Shown here: positions 1 through 5,507 of the stretch, in pieces
How positions within the stretch are numbered: position 1 is the first letter of the stretch
Layout of the letters: each line of letters begins with the position of its first letter
DNA from: an uncultured Zoogloea sp.
GTDB taxonomy: Bacteria; Pseudomonadota; Gammaproteobacteria; Burkholderiales; Rhodocyclaceae
DNA length: 10,234 bases
Assembly (NCBI GenBank): GCA_937967645.1
Contig: CALBTT010000099.1
Coordinates: forward strand, 1-10,234
Direction of reading: 5' to 3'
The notes under the pieces: generated by a model
What the model saw: only the letters and a program-made list of their open reading frames with translations
Database searches by the model: none
What the model was told of the DNA's origin: nothing
Made by a program: the position numbers and the translations under genes

Positions 1-1403
1 GGCCAGATGATGCCGCGGGCGTCGTTGTTCTGCTCGATGGCGGCGCCGAGGATGCGGGACACGCCGATGCCGTAGCAGCCCATCTCCATGACCTGCTCCT
101 TGCCCTGTTCGTTGAGGAACTTGCAGCCGAGGGCTTCGGAGTACTTGGTGCGCAGCTGGAAGATGTGCCCGACCTCGATGCCACGGCAGATCTCGAGGGT
201 GCCCTTGCCGTCGGGGGACGGGTCGCCGGCGACCACGTTGCGCAGGTCGGCCACTTCCGCTTCGGGGAAGTCGCGGCCGATATTCACGCCGGTGTAGTGG
301 TAGTCGTCCTCATTGGCGCCGGTCACGAAATCCGCCATCACGGCGACGCTGCGATCCATCACCACGCGGCCCTGGAAGCCGACCGGGCCCAGCGAGCCGG
401 GGTTGGCGCCGAAGGCCGCGAGGAGAGAGGCGGGGGAGGCGAAGGTCAGCGGGTTCTTCACACCGGCGATCTTCTGGGCTTTCACTTCGTTCAGTTCGTG
501 GTCGCCGCGCAGCAGCAGCAGCACGGGCTTGTTGCCGGTGGCTTCGTCACCGTCCACCACGATGGCCTTGACCGTGGCGGTGGCGGGCAGCTTGAGGAAG
601 GCGGCCAGTTCATCGATGGTCTTGACGCCCGGAGTGTGCACCTTGGTGAGGGCGGCCGAGGCGGTGGGGCGGGGCGTCGCGGGAGCCAGGGCTTCAGCCA
701 GCTCCACGTTGGCGGCGTAGTCGGAGGCCGGGCAGTAGGCGATGTCGTCTTCGCCGGTTTCGGCGATCACGTGGAATTCATGGGAGCCCGTGCCGCCGAT
801 CGAGCCGGTGTCGGCCGCCACCGCGCGGAACTTCAGGCCGAGGCGCTGGAAGATGCGGTGGTAGGTGTCGTACATGTTGCGGTATTCCCGCTGCAGATCC
901 TCGAAGGAGCTGTGGAAGGAGTAGCCGTCCTTCATGACGAACTCGCGCCCGCGCATCACGCCGAAGCGCGGACGGATCTCGTCGCGGAACTTCATCTGCA
1001 CCTGGTAGAAGTGCTTGGGCAGCTGGCGGTAGCTGCGGATCTCCTTGCGCACCACGTCGGTGATGACTTCTTCGTGGGTCGGTCCGATCACGAAGTCACG
1101 GTCGTGGCGGTCCTTGAAGCGCAGCAGCTCAGGGCCGTAGAAGTCCCAGCGGCCGGACTCCTGCCACAGTTCGGCCGGCTGGACGGCGGGCATCAGCACC
1201 TCGATGGCACCGGCCCGGTTCATCTCTTCCCTCACGATGGCCTCCACCTTGCGCAGGGCGCGCAGGCCCAGGGGCATCCAGGTATAGACGCCGCCGGCAA
1301 GGCGCTTGATCAGCCCCGCGCGCATCATCAGCTTGTGACTGGTGACTTCGGCGTCGGAGGGGGCTTCCTTGAGGGTGGAGAGGAAGAACTGGGAGGCTCG
1401 CAT
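1..1403 (-). CDS. proS: Prolyl-tRNA synthetase, bacterial type with editing insert (C-terminus cut by window edge)
   Basis: The enzyme charges tRNA-Pro with proline in the cytoplasm. Read on the minus strand from the ATG at 1403, the protein begins MRASQFFLSTLKEAPSDAEV and continues through class II synthetase sequence: the TWMPLGLRAL region, then VIGPTHEEV (motif 2 area), FRDEIRPRFG and GREFVMKDGYSFH. A long insertion around residues 220-390 (TVKAIVVDGDEATGNKPVLL, LLLRGDHELNEVKAQ, ASLLAAFGANPGSLGP) matches the YbaK-like cis-editing domain that hydrolyses mischarged Ala-tRNA-Pro. The reading frame ends at the edge in GCYGIGVSRILGA and RGIIW(P). About 467 residues are present, against roughly 570-580 in the family, so the C-terminal anticodon-binding domain lies outside the window. 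No clear Shine-Dalgarno sequence precedes the ATG; the start rests on the family N-terminus. The gene is divergent from rppH. Confidence 0.96.
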   Translation of the reverse strand, partial: MRASQFFLSTLKEAPSDAEVTSHKLMMRAGLIKRLAGGVYTWMPLGLRALRKVEAIVREEMNRAGAIEVLMPAVQPAELWQESGRWDFYGPELLRFKDRHDRDFVIGPTHEEVITDVVRKEIRSYRQLPKHFYQVQMKFRDEIRPRFGVMRGREFVMKDGYSFHSSFEDLQREYRNMYDTYHRIFQRLGLKFRAVAADTGSIGGTGSHEFHVIAETGEDDIAYCPASDYAANVELAEALAPATPRPTASAALTKVHTPGVKTIDELAAFLKLPATATVKAIVVDGDEATGNKPVLLLLRGDHELNEVKAQKIAGVKNPLTFASPASLLAAFGANPGSLGPVGFQGRVVMDRSVAVMADFVTGANEDDYHYTGVNIGRDFPEAEVADLRNVVAGDPSPDGKGTLEICRGIEVGHIFQLRTKYSEALGCKFLNEQGKEQVMEMGCYGIGVSRILGAAIEQNNDARGIIW

Positions 1404-1545
1404 GGCGGAATCCGTTATAAGTACAGTCCGTGATTTTACCGTGCACTCGGTCGGCCGCCAGTGCCTATGTTGCGGCGCACCGAATCGGGGCGTCGTCTTT
1501 CGCGCCCGGGGGAAATGTGGAAGAATTCCGGACAGTTCATGAATT

Positions 1546-1550
1546 AAAGG
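1546..1550 (+). promoter_or_regulatory. Ribosome binding site of rppH
   Basis: AAAGG lies 7 bases upstream of the ATG at 1558 and supports that start. A two-codon ORF (ATG AAT TAA, 1539-1547) sits immediately upstream and overlaps this site; it is probably incidental. Confidence 0.6.
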
Positions 1551-1557
1551 TTGCACC

Positions 1558-2112
1558 ATGCTCGACCGTGAAGGCTATCGGCCTAACGTCGGCATCATTC
1601 TGGTGAATGCGCGCAACGAGGTTTTCTGGGGCAAACGGATACGAGAACATTCCTGGCAGTTTCCGCAAGGCGGAATCAAGCACGGCGAGTCGCCGGAACA
1701 GGCCATGTACCGTGAGCTCTTCGAAGAAGTCGGCTTGAAGCCTGAGCACGTCCGTATCATCGGCCGCACGCGCGGCTGGTTGCGTTACGAGGTGCCCAAG
1801 CACTGGATCAAGCGGGAATGGCGCAACACCTATCGGGGGCAGAAGCAGATCTGGTTTCTGCTCCGGTTGGTGGGGCGCGATTCCGACGTTTGCCTGCGAG
1901 CGAGTAATCACCCGGAGTTCGATGCCTGGCGCTGGAGTTTTTATTGGGTTCCGCTGGATGCGGTGATCGAGTTCAAGCGGGGGGTGTATCAGTCCGCACT
2001 CGTGGAGCTGGCCCGCCTCTTGTTCAGAGACCGGATTTTCGAGGTCCCCGAGAGTTACCGGCTGTTTGAACGGCCGCAGGATCGCCTGGAGCCGCCACCG
2101 CCGAGTGCTTGA
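1558..2112 (+). CDS. rppH: RNA pyrophosphohydrolase (Nudix family)
   Basis: RppH removes pyrophosphate from the 5' end of triphosphorylated mRNA. This yields a monophosphate end that stimulates RNase E decay in the cytoplasm. The 184-residue protein begins MLDREGYRPNVGIILVNARN, the usual N-terminus of the RppH/NudH group. The Nudix box spans residues 38-60 (GGIKHGESPEQAMYRE, then LFEEVGL) with the metal-binding glutamates of the REXXEE core. WQFPQGG precedes it, as in RppH. HWIKREW and GQKQIWFLLRL further on are also typical. The C-terminus is a short proline-rich tail, and the length is normal for the family. The gene is transcribed away from proS and closed by a terminator at 2185-2210, so it probably forms its own unit. 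No convincing promoter was identified in the 154 bases separating it from proS. Confidence 0.95.
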   Translation: MLDREGYRPNVGIILVNARNEVFWGKRIREHSWQFPQGGIKHGESPEQAMYRELFEEVGLKPEHVRIIGRTRGWLRYEVPKHWIKREWRNTYRGQKQIWFLLRLVGRDSDVCLRASNHPEFDAWRWSFYWVPLDAVIEFKRGVYQSALVELARLLFRDRIFEVPESYRLFERPQDRLEPPPPSA

Positions 2113-2184
2113 CGCGGGAAACTCGGCGGAGGTGCCCGTGTCTGAAAGTCATTCCTGGATTCGCCGCCATCGCGCGGCGTTCGG

Positions 2185-2210
2185 CCCGCTCCCGCAAGGG
2201 AGCGGGTTTT
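2185..2210 (+). terminator. Intrinsic terminator after rppH
   Basis: CCCGCTCCC (2185-2193) pairs perfectly with GGGAGCGGG (2198-2206) around a GCAA tetraloop and is followed by TTTT (2207-2210). It lies 73 bases after the rppH stop and 31 bases before the next start codon. Transcription of the CBS gene must therefore come from readthrough or from an unrecognised promoter. Confidence 0.85.
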
Positions 2211-2228
2211 CCCATGCAGCACCAGAAC

Positions 2229-2236
2229 GGGAGGAG
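2229..2236 (+). promoter_or_regulatory. Strong ribosome binding site of the CBS-domain gene
   Basis: GGGAGGAG is a nearly ideal Shine-Dalgarno sequence, 5 bases before the ATG at 2242. It fixes that start. Confidence 0.8.
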
Positions 2237-2241
2237 ACACC

Positions 2242-2835
2242 ATGGAGCGCCTTAACTATCAGCCGATCAAGCAGTTCCGCGTCAAGAGCGGGACCTGTGA
2301 GGTTGCGGATGCCTGGACCCTGGCGAAAGTGACTGCCGCGTCGCCGGCCATCGAGGTGATGACCGACCTGCGGCGCATCCCCGCAGCGACCATAGGAGAT
2401 GCCTTGTCTCTGGCCGAGACCAACCAGAGCATGATTCTGAGGGGGGTCCGGCTGCTCTTCGTGACGGACGCCGCGCGCCGCATCGTCGGCATCGTCACCG
2501 CCAATGATCTCCTGGGCGAGAAGCCCACGCGGGTGGCGCAGGCGCGGATGATGCGCCATGAGGAACTGAGCGTCCGCGATATCATGGTGGCCACCGAAGA
2601 GCTGGACGCCGTGCATCTGTCCGATGTGCTGCGTGCCGAGGTCGGGCACGTGGTGGCGACCCTCAAGGCTTGTGGGCGCCAGCATGCGCTGGTGATGGAG
2701 GAGGCTGCAGACGGTGCCCTCGCGGTAAGGGGTATCTTCTCGGCGTCCCAGATTGCCCGTCAGATGGGGATCCCCTTGCAGACAGCGGAAGTGGCGCGTA
2801 CTTTTGCCGAGATCGAGGCGGCGATTGCCGGCTGA
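2242..2835 (+). CDS. Two-CBS-domain protein of unknown function
   Basis: This is a small soluble 197-residue protein. CBS repeat 1 lies at about residues 36-94 (EVMTDLRRIPAATIGDAL, then GVRLLFVTDAARRIVGIV, TANDLLGEK). CBS repeat 2 lies at about 106-178 (HEELSVRDIMVATEELDAV, then QHALVMEE, VRGIFSASQIARQMG). Such tandem repeats form a Bateman module that usually binds adenine nucleotides. There is no fused catalytic, channel or DNA-binding domain, so it is a stand-alone sensor or regulator whose target cannot be read from sequence. It stands directly upstream of a CNP1-like lipoprotein gene and coq7 on the same strand, which suggests but does not prove cotranscription. No signal peptide or membrane segment is seen. 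The CBS assignment is firm; the role is unknown. Confidence 0.85.
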   Translation: MERLNYQPIKQFRVKSGTCEVADAWTLAKVTAASPAIEVMTDLRRIPAATIGDALSLAETNQSMILRGVRLLFVTDAARRIVGIVTANDLLGEKPTRVAQARMMRHEELSVRDIMVATEELDAVHLSDVLRAEVGHVVATLKACGRQHALVMEEAADGALAVRGIFSASQIARQMGIPLQTAEVARTFAEIEAAIAG

Positions 2836-2860
2836 TTCCAGCCTGATCCGCCGGCCGGAG

Positions 2861-2885
2861 CGCAGGGCAGGCCGCCTGCCTTGCG
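2861..2885 (+). other. Stable hairpin between the CBS and CNP1-like genes
   Basis: CGCAGGGCAGG (2861-2871) pairs with CCTGCCTTGCG (2875-2885). This makes 11 base pairs with one G-T wobble and a CCG loop. No T-run follows, so it is not a classical terminator. It may slow transcription or protect an mRNA end within the operon. It also buries the TTG at 2881, which argues against that codon as the start of the next gene. Confidence 0.6.
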
Positions 2886-2907
2886 ACCGGCACCTTTGAA
2901 AGTGTTT

Positions 2908-3441
2908 ATGCCAGACAAGATTTCCGGTTTTTTCTGCGGCATGCGAAGTATTGCCTGCTGCATCGTGGCCCTGGCCCTGGGCGCCTGCTCCATGGAGCGG
3001 AAGGCCCTGTTCGAGGAAGAGGCCGCGCCGGAGTGGAAGGAACTGCCGCTGCAGCTGCCGGCCTTTCCTTCGCGTGACAACCTCATTCCCTTCCAGGTCA
3101 GTGCGGATGCGAGCGCATCCTTCTTCGTCGACGAGAAGTCCCTCTCCCTGGGGGCTGATGGAATCGTCCGTTACACCCTGGTCGTGAAGGCGGCGGGCGG
3201 TGCTGAGAACCTGAGCTATGAAGGGATCCGTTGCGCCACGGCCGAGCGGAGGCTGTATGCGTTGGGGCGGGGGGCGGAGTGGGTCATGTCCCGCAACGAT
3301 GCCTGGCAGCGTATCGTGGATAATGCCTTCAACCGTCAGCATGCGGTGCTGGCCAAGGACTTCTTCTGCCCGCCGGGCAGCGTGCTGCCCGACCGCGAGG
3401 CCATCGTCAGGCAGCTCCGGAATGCCTCCCGCTTCCGCTGA
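2908..3441 (+). CDS. CNP1-like family lipoprotein, function unknown
   Basis: From the ATG at 2908 the protein has 177 residues. A short N-terminal region leads into a hydrophobic stretch ending in the lipobox LGAC, with the acylated cysteine at residue 27, so it is predicted to be a periplasm-facing lipoprotein. The mature part contains WKELPLQLPAFP, LIPFQVSADASASFFVDEKS, GVRYT-like and YEGIRC segments, EWVMSRNDAW and AKDFFCPP. These fit the CNP1-like family (PF08750), known mainly from betaproteobacteria and without an assigned activity. Cys109 and Cys154 could form a disulfide. An alternative ATG at 2941 gives a compact 15-residue signal before the same cysteine and is quite possible; a TTG at 2881 is unlikely. 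Only 29 bases separate its stop from the ATG of coq7. Confidence 0.75.
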   Translation: MPDKISGFFCGMRSIACCIVALALGACSMERKALFEEEAAPEWKELPLQLPAFPSRDNLIPFQVSADASASFFVDEKSLSLGADGIVRYTLVVKAAGGAENLSYEGIRCATAERRLYALGRGAEWVMSRNDAWQRIVDNAFNRQHAVLAKDFFCPPGSVLPDREAIVRQLRNASRFR

Positions 3442-3470
3442 TCGCCAGCTTACATTCAGGATTCGTGCAC

Positions 3471-4091
3471 ATGCTTGACCAAATGATCATTGGCTTCGAC
3501 AAGGCCCTGCGTACCGTTTTCGCTCCGGCGGGGACGGTCCGGCCCGTGCCGGGATGCGACCTGCCGGAAGCCGAACTCTCCGATGAGGAAAAGCGCCAGG
3601 CGGCGGCCTTGATGCGCGTGAATCATTGCGGAGAGATCTGTGCCCAGGCGCTCTACCAAGGGCAGGCGATGATGTCGCGTGATGAGGGGATCAAGCGTGC
3701 CCTCGAGGGGGCTGCGCAGGAAGAAACCGAGCACCTCGCCTGGACGGAGCGGCGGATTGCCGAGCTGGGGGGGCGCAAAAGCTTCCTCAACCCCCTCTGG
3801 TACGGGGGCTCCCTGGCTATCGGCATGCTCGCTGCCAGATTCGGTGACGGCGTCAATCTGGGTTTCCTGGCGGAAACCGAGAAGCAGGTCGAGGCGCACC
3901 TCAAGAGTCACCTCGAACGTCTACCCGAGCACGATGTCCGTACCCGGGAGATCGTGGTGCAGATGAAGGTCGACGAGGCGGCTCATGCCGAGACGGCCTG
4001 GCGCCTGGGGGCGGTGGAGCTGCCCGGTGTCGTCAAGGCGGCCATGAAGGCCAGCTCGCGGGTGATGACCGGGGTGGCCTACTGGGTCTAG
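3471..4091 (+). CDS. coq7: 2-polyprenyl-3-methyl-6-methoxy-1,4-benzoquinone hydroxylase (di-iron)
   Basis: Coq7 carries out the last ring hydroxylation in ubiquinone biosynthesis, converting demethoxyubiquinol with O2; it is a peripheral membrane di-iron enzyme. The 206-residue protein shows the carboxylate ligands of the family: Glu55 in NHCGEICAQALYQGQA, the first ExxH at residues 85-88 (EETEHLAW), a glutamate near 137 in FLAETEKQVEAHL, and the second ExxH at 169-172 (VDEAAHAETAW). The length is normal for proteobacterial Coq7. Many gammaproteobacteria use the flavin enzyme UbiF for this step, so Coq7 fits a betaproteobacterium. An in-frame GTG at 3465 lies closer to the AGGA at 3458 and could be the true start, adding two residues. 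The gene is probably cotranscribed with the lipoprotein gene upstream. Confidence 0.93.
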   Translation: MLDQMIIGFDKALRTVFAPAGTVRPVPGCDLPEAELSDEEKRQAAALMRVNHCGEICAQALYQGQAMMSRDEGIKRALEGAAQEETEHLAWTERRIAELGGRKSFLNPLWYGGSLAIGMLAARFGDGVNLGFLAETEKQVEAHLKSHLERLPEHDVRTREIVVQMKVDEAAHAETAWRLGAVELPGVVKAAMKASSRVMTGVAYWV

Positions 4092-4099
4092 CCGGACCG

Positions 4100-4118
4100 C
4101 CTCCCCGACAGGGGGAGG
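4100..4118. terminator. GC hairpin between convergent coq7 and the OsmC-family gene
   Basis: CCTCCCC (4100-4106) pairs with GGGGAGG (4112-4118) around GACAG. It lies in the 36-base gap where the two genes converge. It has no T-run on either side, so it is at best a weak or Rho-assisted terminator, or a 3'-end stabilising structure. Confidence 0.45.
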
Positions 4119-4127
4119 AGGCTCGTG

Positions 4128-4544
4128 TCAGGCTTCGACGATTTCCCAGGTGTGCTCGATTTCAGCCGTCTTGCCCAGCATGATGGTGGCCGAGCAGTAC
4201 TTCTCGTAAGACAGCTTGATGGCGCGTTCGACGCTGTCCGGCTTCAGGTTGCGGCCGGTGACCGTGTAATGGAAAGCGATCCGGGTAAACACCTTGGGGT
4301 CGCTCTCGGCCCGGTCTGCCTTGAGGGTCACCGCGCAGTCGGTAACATCCTGCCGGCTGCGCTTGAGGATCAGCACGACGTCGAAAGCGGTGCAGCCTCC
4401 TGCGCCTGCCAGCATCATCTCCATCGGGCGCGGGGCGAGGTTGCGGCCACCTGCTTCCGGGGCGCCATCCATCATGACCAGGTGGCCCGACCCGGTTTCG
4501 GCCATGAAGCTCATGCCGTCGACCCACTTCACCACGCATTCCAT
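4128..4544 (-). CDS. OsmC-family protein (YhfA-like)
   Basis: This 138-residue cytoplasmic protein belongs to the OsmC/Ohr fold, many of whose members use a cysteine pair to reduce peroxides. Cys51 lies in PMEMMLAGAGGCTAFDVVLI and Cys117 in SYEKYCSATIML, the usual two redox positions. A glutamate (Glu42) precedes the first. The RPMEMMLAGAGGCTAFDVV segment resembles the YhfA-like branch more than true Ohr (organic hydroperoxide resistance) proteins. The exact substrate therefore should not be assumed. The length is typical and the ORF intact. AGGA lies just before the ATG, with a second AAAGGA 11 bases upstream. The gene is monocistronic and converges with coq7. Its candidate promoter and a leader hairpin lie at 4587-4625. 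Confidence 0.88.
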   Translation of the reverse strand: MECVVKWVDGMSFMAETGSGHLVMMDGAPEAGGRNLAPRPMEMMLAGAGGCTAFDVVLILKRSRQDVTDCAVTLKADRAESDPKVFTRIAFHYTVTGRNLKPDSVERAIKLSYEKYCSATIMLGKTAEIEHTWEIVEA

Positions 4545-4586
4545 AATCCTGTTTTCCTTTCTGTGTCCTGACTGTCGATCGGTGTG

Positions 4587-4612
4587 CGGACCTTGTTCTG
4601 GCAGAAGGTCCG
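4587..4612 (-). promoter_or_regulatory. Inverted repeat in the leader of the OsmC-family gene
   Basis: CGGACCTT (4587-4594) and AAGGTCCG (4605-4612) form a perfect 8-base-pair inverted repeat around a 10-base spacer. The adjacent GGTCCGGACC (4607-4616) is itself a palindrome. Given the candidate -10 at 4620-4625, the repeat would be at the very 5' end of the transcript. It could act as an operator overlapping the start site or as an RNA hairpin. There is no T-run on the gene's strand. Confidence 0.45.
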
Positions 4613-4619
4613 GACCTGG

Positions 4620-4625
4620 ATTGTA
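4620..4625 (-). promoter_or_regulatory. Candidate -10 element of the OsmC-family gene
   Basis: On the minus strand TACAAT is a good -10 hexamer, about 75 bases before the start codon. The -35 region at the right distance (TTCCTG) is poor, so the promoter may need an activator. A GCATTGCA-core element lies upstream at 4654-4673. Start site about 4613 is inferred. Confidence 0.35.
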
Positions 4626-4653
4626 GCCGGGGTCGGCGAGGCAGGAATCCGTT

Positions 4654-4673
4654 CTTTTGTTGCAATGCAGCAG
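4654..4673 (-). promoter_or_regulatory. GCATTGCA-core element, copy 1 (facing the OsmC-family gene)
   Basis: The minus strand reads CTGCTGCATTGCAACAAAAG. It resembles the element at 4801-4823 on the plus strand; both share TGC-N-GCATTGCA followed by an A-rich CAAAA tail. The core is centred about 40 bases upstream of the candidate -10. TGCA-rich sites of this general look are reported for PhaR in bacteria that make polyhydroxybutyrate. That assignment is only a guess. Confidence 0.35.
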
Positions 4674-4800
4674 GCAATCCTTTTGCGTAGTACGGAATTC
4701 ACGCTTCAGACCCTTCTTGTGTAGGGGTTATCCGCAATAAAAACAGTGGGTTGAGAAGGGTTGGGTGTCCATAAATGTTGTTTATGTGACTATCAAAAGA

Positions 4801-4820
4801 TTTGTGCGGCATTGCACAAA
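4801..4820 (+). promoter_or_regulatory. GCATTGCA-core element, copy 2, with perfect inverted repeat (upstream of sRNA promoter)
   Basis: TTTGTGC (4801-4807) and GCACAAA (4814-4820) form a perfect 7-base inverted repeat with a 6-base spacer. The half-site spacing is that of CRP-family sites (TGTGA-N6-TCACA), but the outer base differs in each half. The GCATTGCA core is centred about 38 bases before the -10 of the sRNA candidate, just upstream of its -35 element. It is a plausible activator site; the protein is unknown. Confidence 0.5.
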
Positions 4821-4826
4821 AAATGC

Positions 4827-4855
4827 TTGCGCCCCCGGAGAGTGGTGGAGATAAT
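4827..4855 (+). promoter_or_regulatory. Sigma-70 promoter of the sRNA candidate
   Basis: TTGCGC (4827-4832) and GATAAT (4850-4855) are separated by exactly 17 bases. The predicted start is about 4861-4863. No ORF follows; a terminator ends the unit about 100 bases later. Confidence 0.65.
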
Positions 4856-4861
4856 GCACTC

Positions 4862-4964
4862 AGTCCAGTTGCTTTTGTTGTCTGGAGCGACTGAAGAGTG
4901 TCTCCTCCACCCTCCTCCTTTGGTGTGGATTTAGCGCAGATCTCCCCGATCTGCGCTTTTTTTT
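4862..4964 (+). ncRNA. Small RNA candidate with a 16S-tail-like (anti-Shine-Dalgarno) loop
   Basis: This is a free-standing unit of about 103 bases with its own promoter (4827-4855) and intrinsic terminator (4933-4964). Near the 5' end AGTC (4862-4865) pairs with GACT (4889-4892) and CAG (4866-4868) with CTG (4882-4884). A second hairpin, at 4906-4929, pairs TCCAC with GTGGA and an inner CC with GG, with one bulged T. Its 9-base loop is UCCUCCUUU. The last eight bases, CCUCCUUU (4914-4921), match the usual 3' tail of bacterial 16S rRNA, so the loop is complementary to Shine-Dalgarno sequences. A second CTCCTCC (4902-4908) lies at the base of this hairpin. The layout resembles C-rich anti-SD sRNAs such as the alphaproteobacterial cuckoo RNAs or the Neisseria NmsR pair, but no family is identified. 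No ORF with a plausible start fits the interval. The role as a trans-acting repressor of translation is inference. Confidence 0.6.
4933..4964 (+). terminator. Intrinsic terminator of the sRNA candidate
   Basis: AGCGCAGATC (4933-4942) pairs perfectly with GATCTGCGCT (4948-4957) around TCCCC, and eight T follow (4957-4964). It is 16 bases upstream of the rplM promoter and insulates that operon. Confidence 0.92.
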
Positions 4965-4979
4965 ATCTCTCGTCAGGGT

Positions 4980-5009
4980 TTGACATTGTTGGAAGCTGCG
5001 CTGTAGAAT
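4980..5009 (+). promoter_or_regulatory. Sigma-70 promoter of rplM-rpsI
   Basis: A consensus TTGACA (4980-4985) is followed by TAGAAT (5004-5009) with an 18-base spacer. The start is expected near 5016, giving a leader of about 50 bases before rplM. Confidence 0.82.
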
Positions 5010-5033
5010 CCACGGCTTTCCGAATTATGGTCG

Positions 5034-5049
5034 TTCCCGGTGTCGGGAA
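5034..5049 (+). promoter_or_regulatory. Leader hairpin upstream of rplM
   Basis: TTCCCG (5034-5039) pairs with CGGGAA (5044-5049) around GTGT, ending 6 bases before the GAGGG Shine-Dalgarno (5056-5060). Autogenous repression by L13 is reported for the E. coli rplM-rpsI operon. This hairpin could be the equivalent element here, which is inference. Confidence 0.4.
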
Positions 5050-5066
5050 AAGTCTGAGGGATCTTC

Positions 5067-5495
5067 ATGAAAACGTTTTCTGCCAAGCCGCATGAGGTCA
5101 AGCGCGACTGGTTCGTCGTGGATGCGACGGATCTGGTCCTTGGTCGGCTTGCTTCCGAAATTGCTCGTCGCTTGCGCGGCAAACATAAAGCCATCTACAC
5201 CCCGCACGTCGATACCGGTGACTTCATTGTCGTCGTCAACGTCGACAAGCTGCGTGTGACTGGCAACAAGGCTCAGGACAAGAAGTACTATCGTCACTCC
5301 GGCTATCCGGGCGGCATCTACGAAACCAACTTCACCAAGCTGCAGCAGCGCTTCCCCGCTCGCGTGCTGGAAAAGGCTGTCAAGGGCATGCTGCCCAAGG
5401 GCCCGCTCGGCTACGCCATGCTCAAGAAGCTCAAGTGCTACGCCGGCGGCGAGCACCCGCATTCTGCGCAGCAGCCCCAAGTTCTCGCGATTTAA
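5067..5495 (+). CDS. rplM: 50S ribosomal protein L13
   Basis: L13 is an early-assembling protein of the large subunit that binds 23S rRNA. The 142-residue product has the same length as the E. coli protein. It shows MKTFSAKPHEVKRDWFVVDA, LGRLASEIARRLRGKHK, YTPHVDTGDFIVVVN, YYRHSGYPGG and the signature GMLPKGPLGYAMLKKLKCYA, then AGGEHPH. GAGGG lies 6 bases before the ATG. It is the first gene of a two-gene operon with rpsI, 12 bases apart. It has its own promoter at 4980-5009. Confidence 0.98.
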   Translation: MKTFSAKPHEVKRDWFVVDATDLVLGRLASEIARRLRGKHKAIYTPHVDTGDFIVVVNVDKLRVTGNKAQDKKYYRHSGYPGGIYETNFTKLQQRFPARVLEKAVKGMLPKGPLGYAMLKKLKCYAGGEHPHSAQQPQVLAI

Positions 5496-5507
5496 CAGGA
5501 GCCGATG

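Noticed and set aside
165..1433. Long plus-strand open frame opposite proS (422 codons)
   Set aside because: It is the antisense shadow of proS, rich in Gly, His and Val, with no known motif. The minus-strand frame encodes a full ProS sequence.
1498..1526. TTTCGC-17-AAGAAT as an rppH promoter
   Set aside because: Spacing is right, but both hexamers are poor matches; not enough to call a promoter.
2149..3342. Long minus-strand frame across the CBS and CNP1-like genes
   Set aside because: It is low-complexity Arg/Gly/His sequence, antisense to two recognisable genes with good ribosome sites on the plus strand.
4728..4736. DnaA-box-like TTATCCGCA
   Set aside because: It is a single imperfect copy with no cluster, no AT-rich unwinding region and no dnaA/dnaN neighbours, so it does not indicate an origin.
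4770..4786. Inverted repeat CATAAA-TGTTG-TTTATG
   Set aside because: It is AT-rich and short, so it could arise by chance in this region. No promoter is placed to use it, so it is not listed as a feature.
4898..5095. Small frame beginning MSPPPSSFGVDLAQ
   Set aside because: It starts at a non-ATG codon inside the sRNA candidate, crosses its terminator and the rplM promoter, and overlaps rplM.
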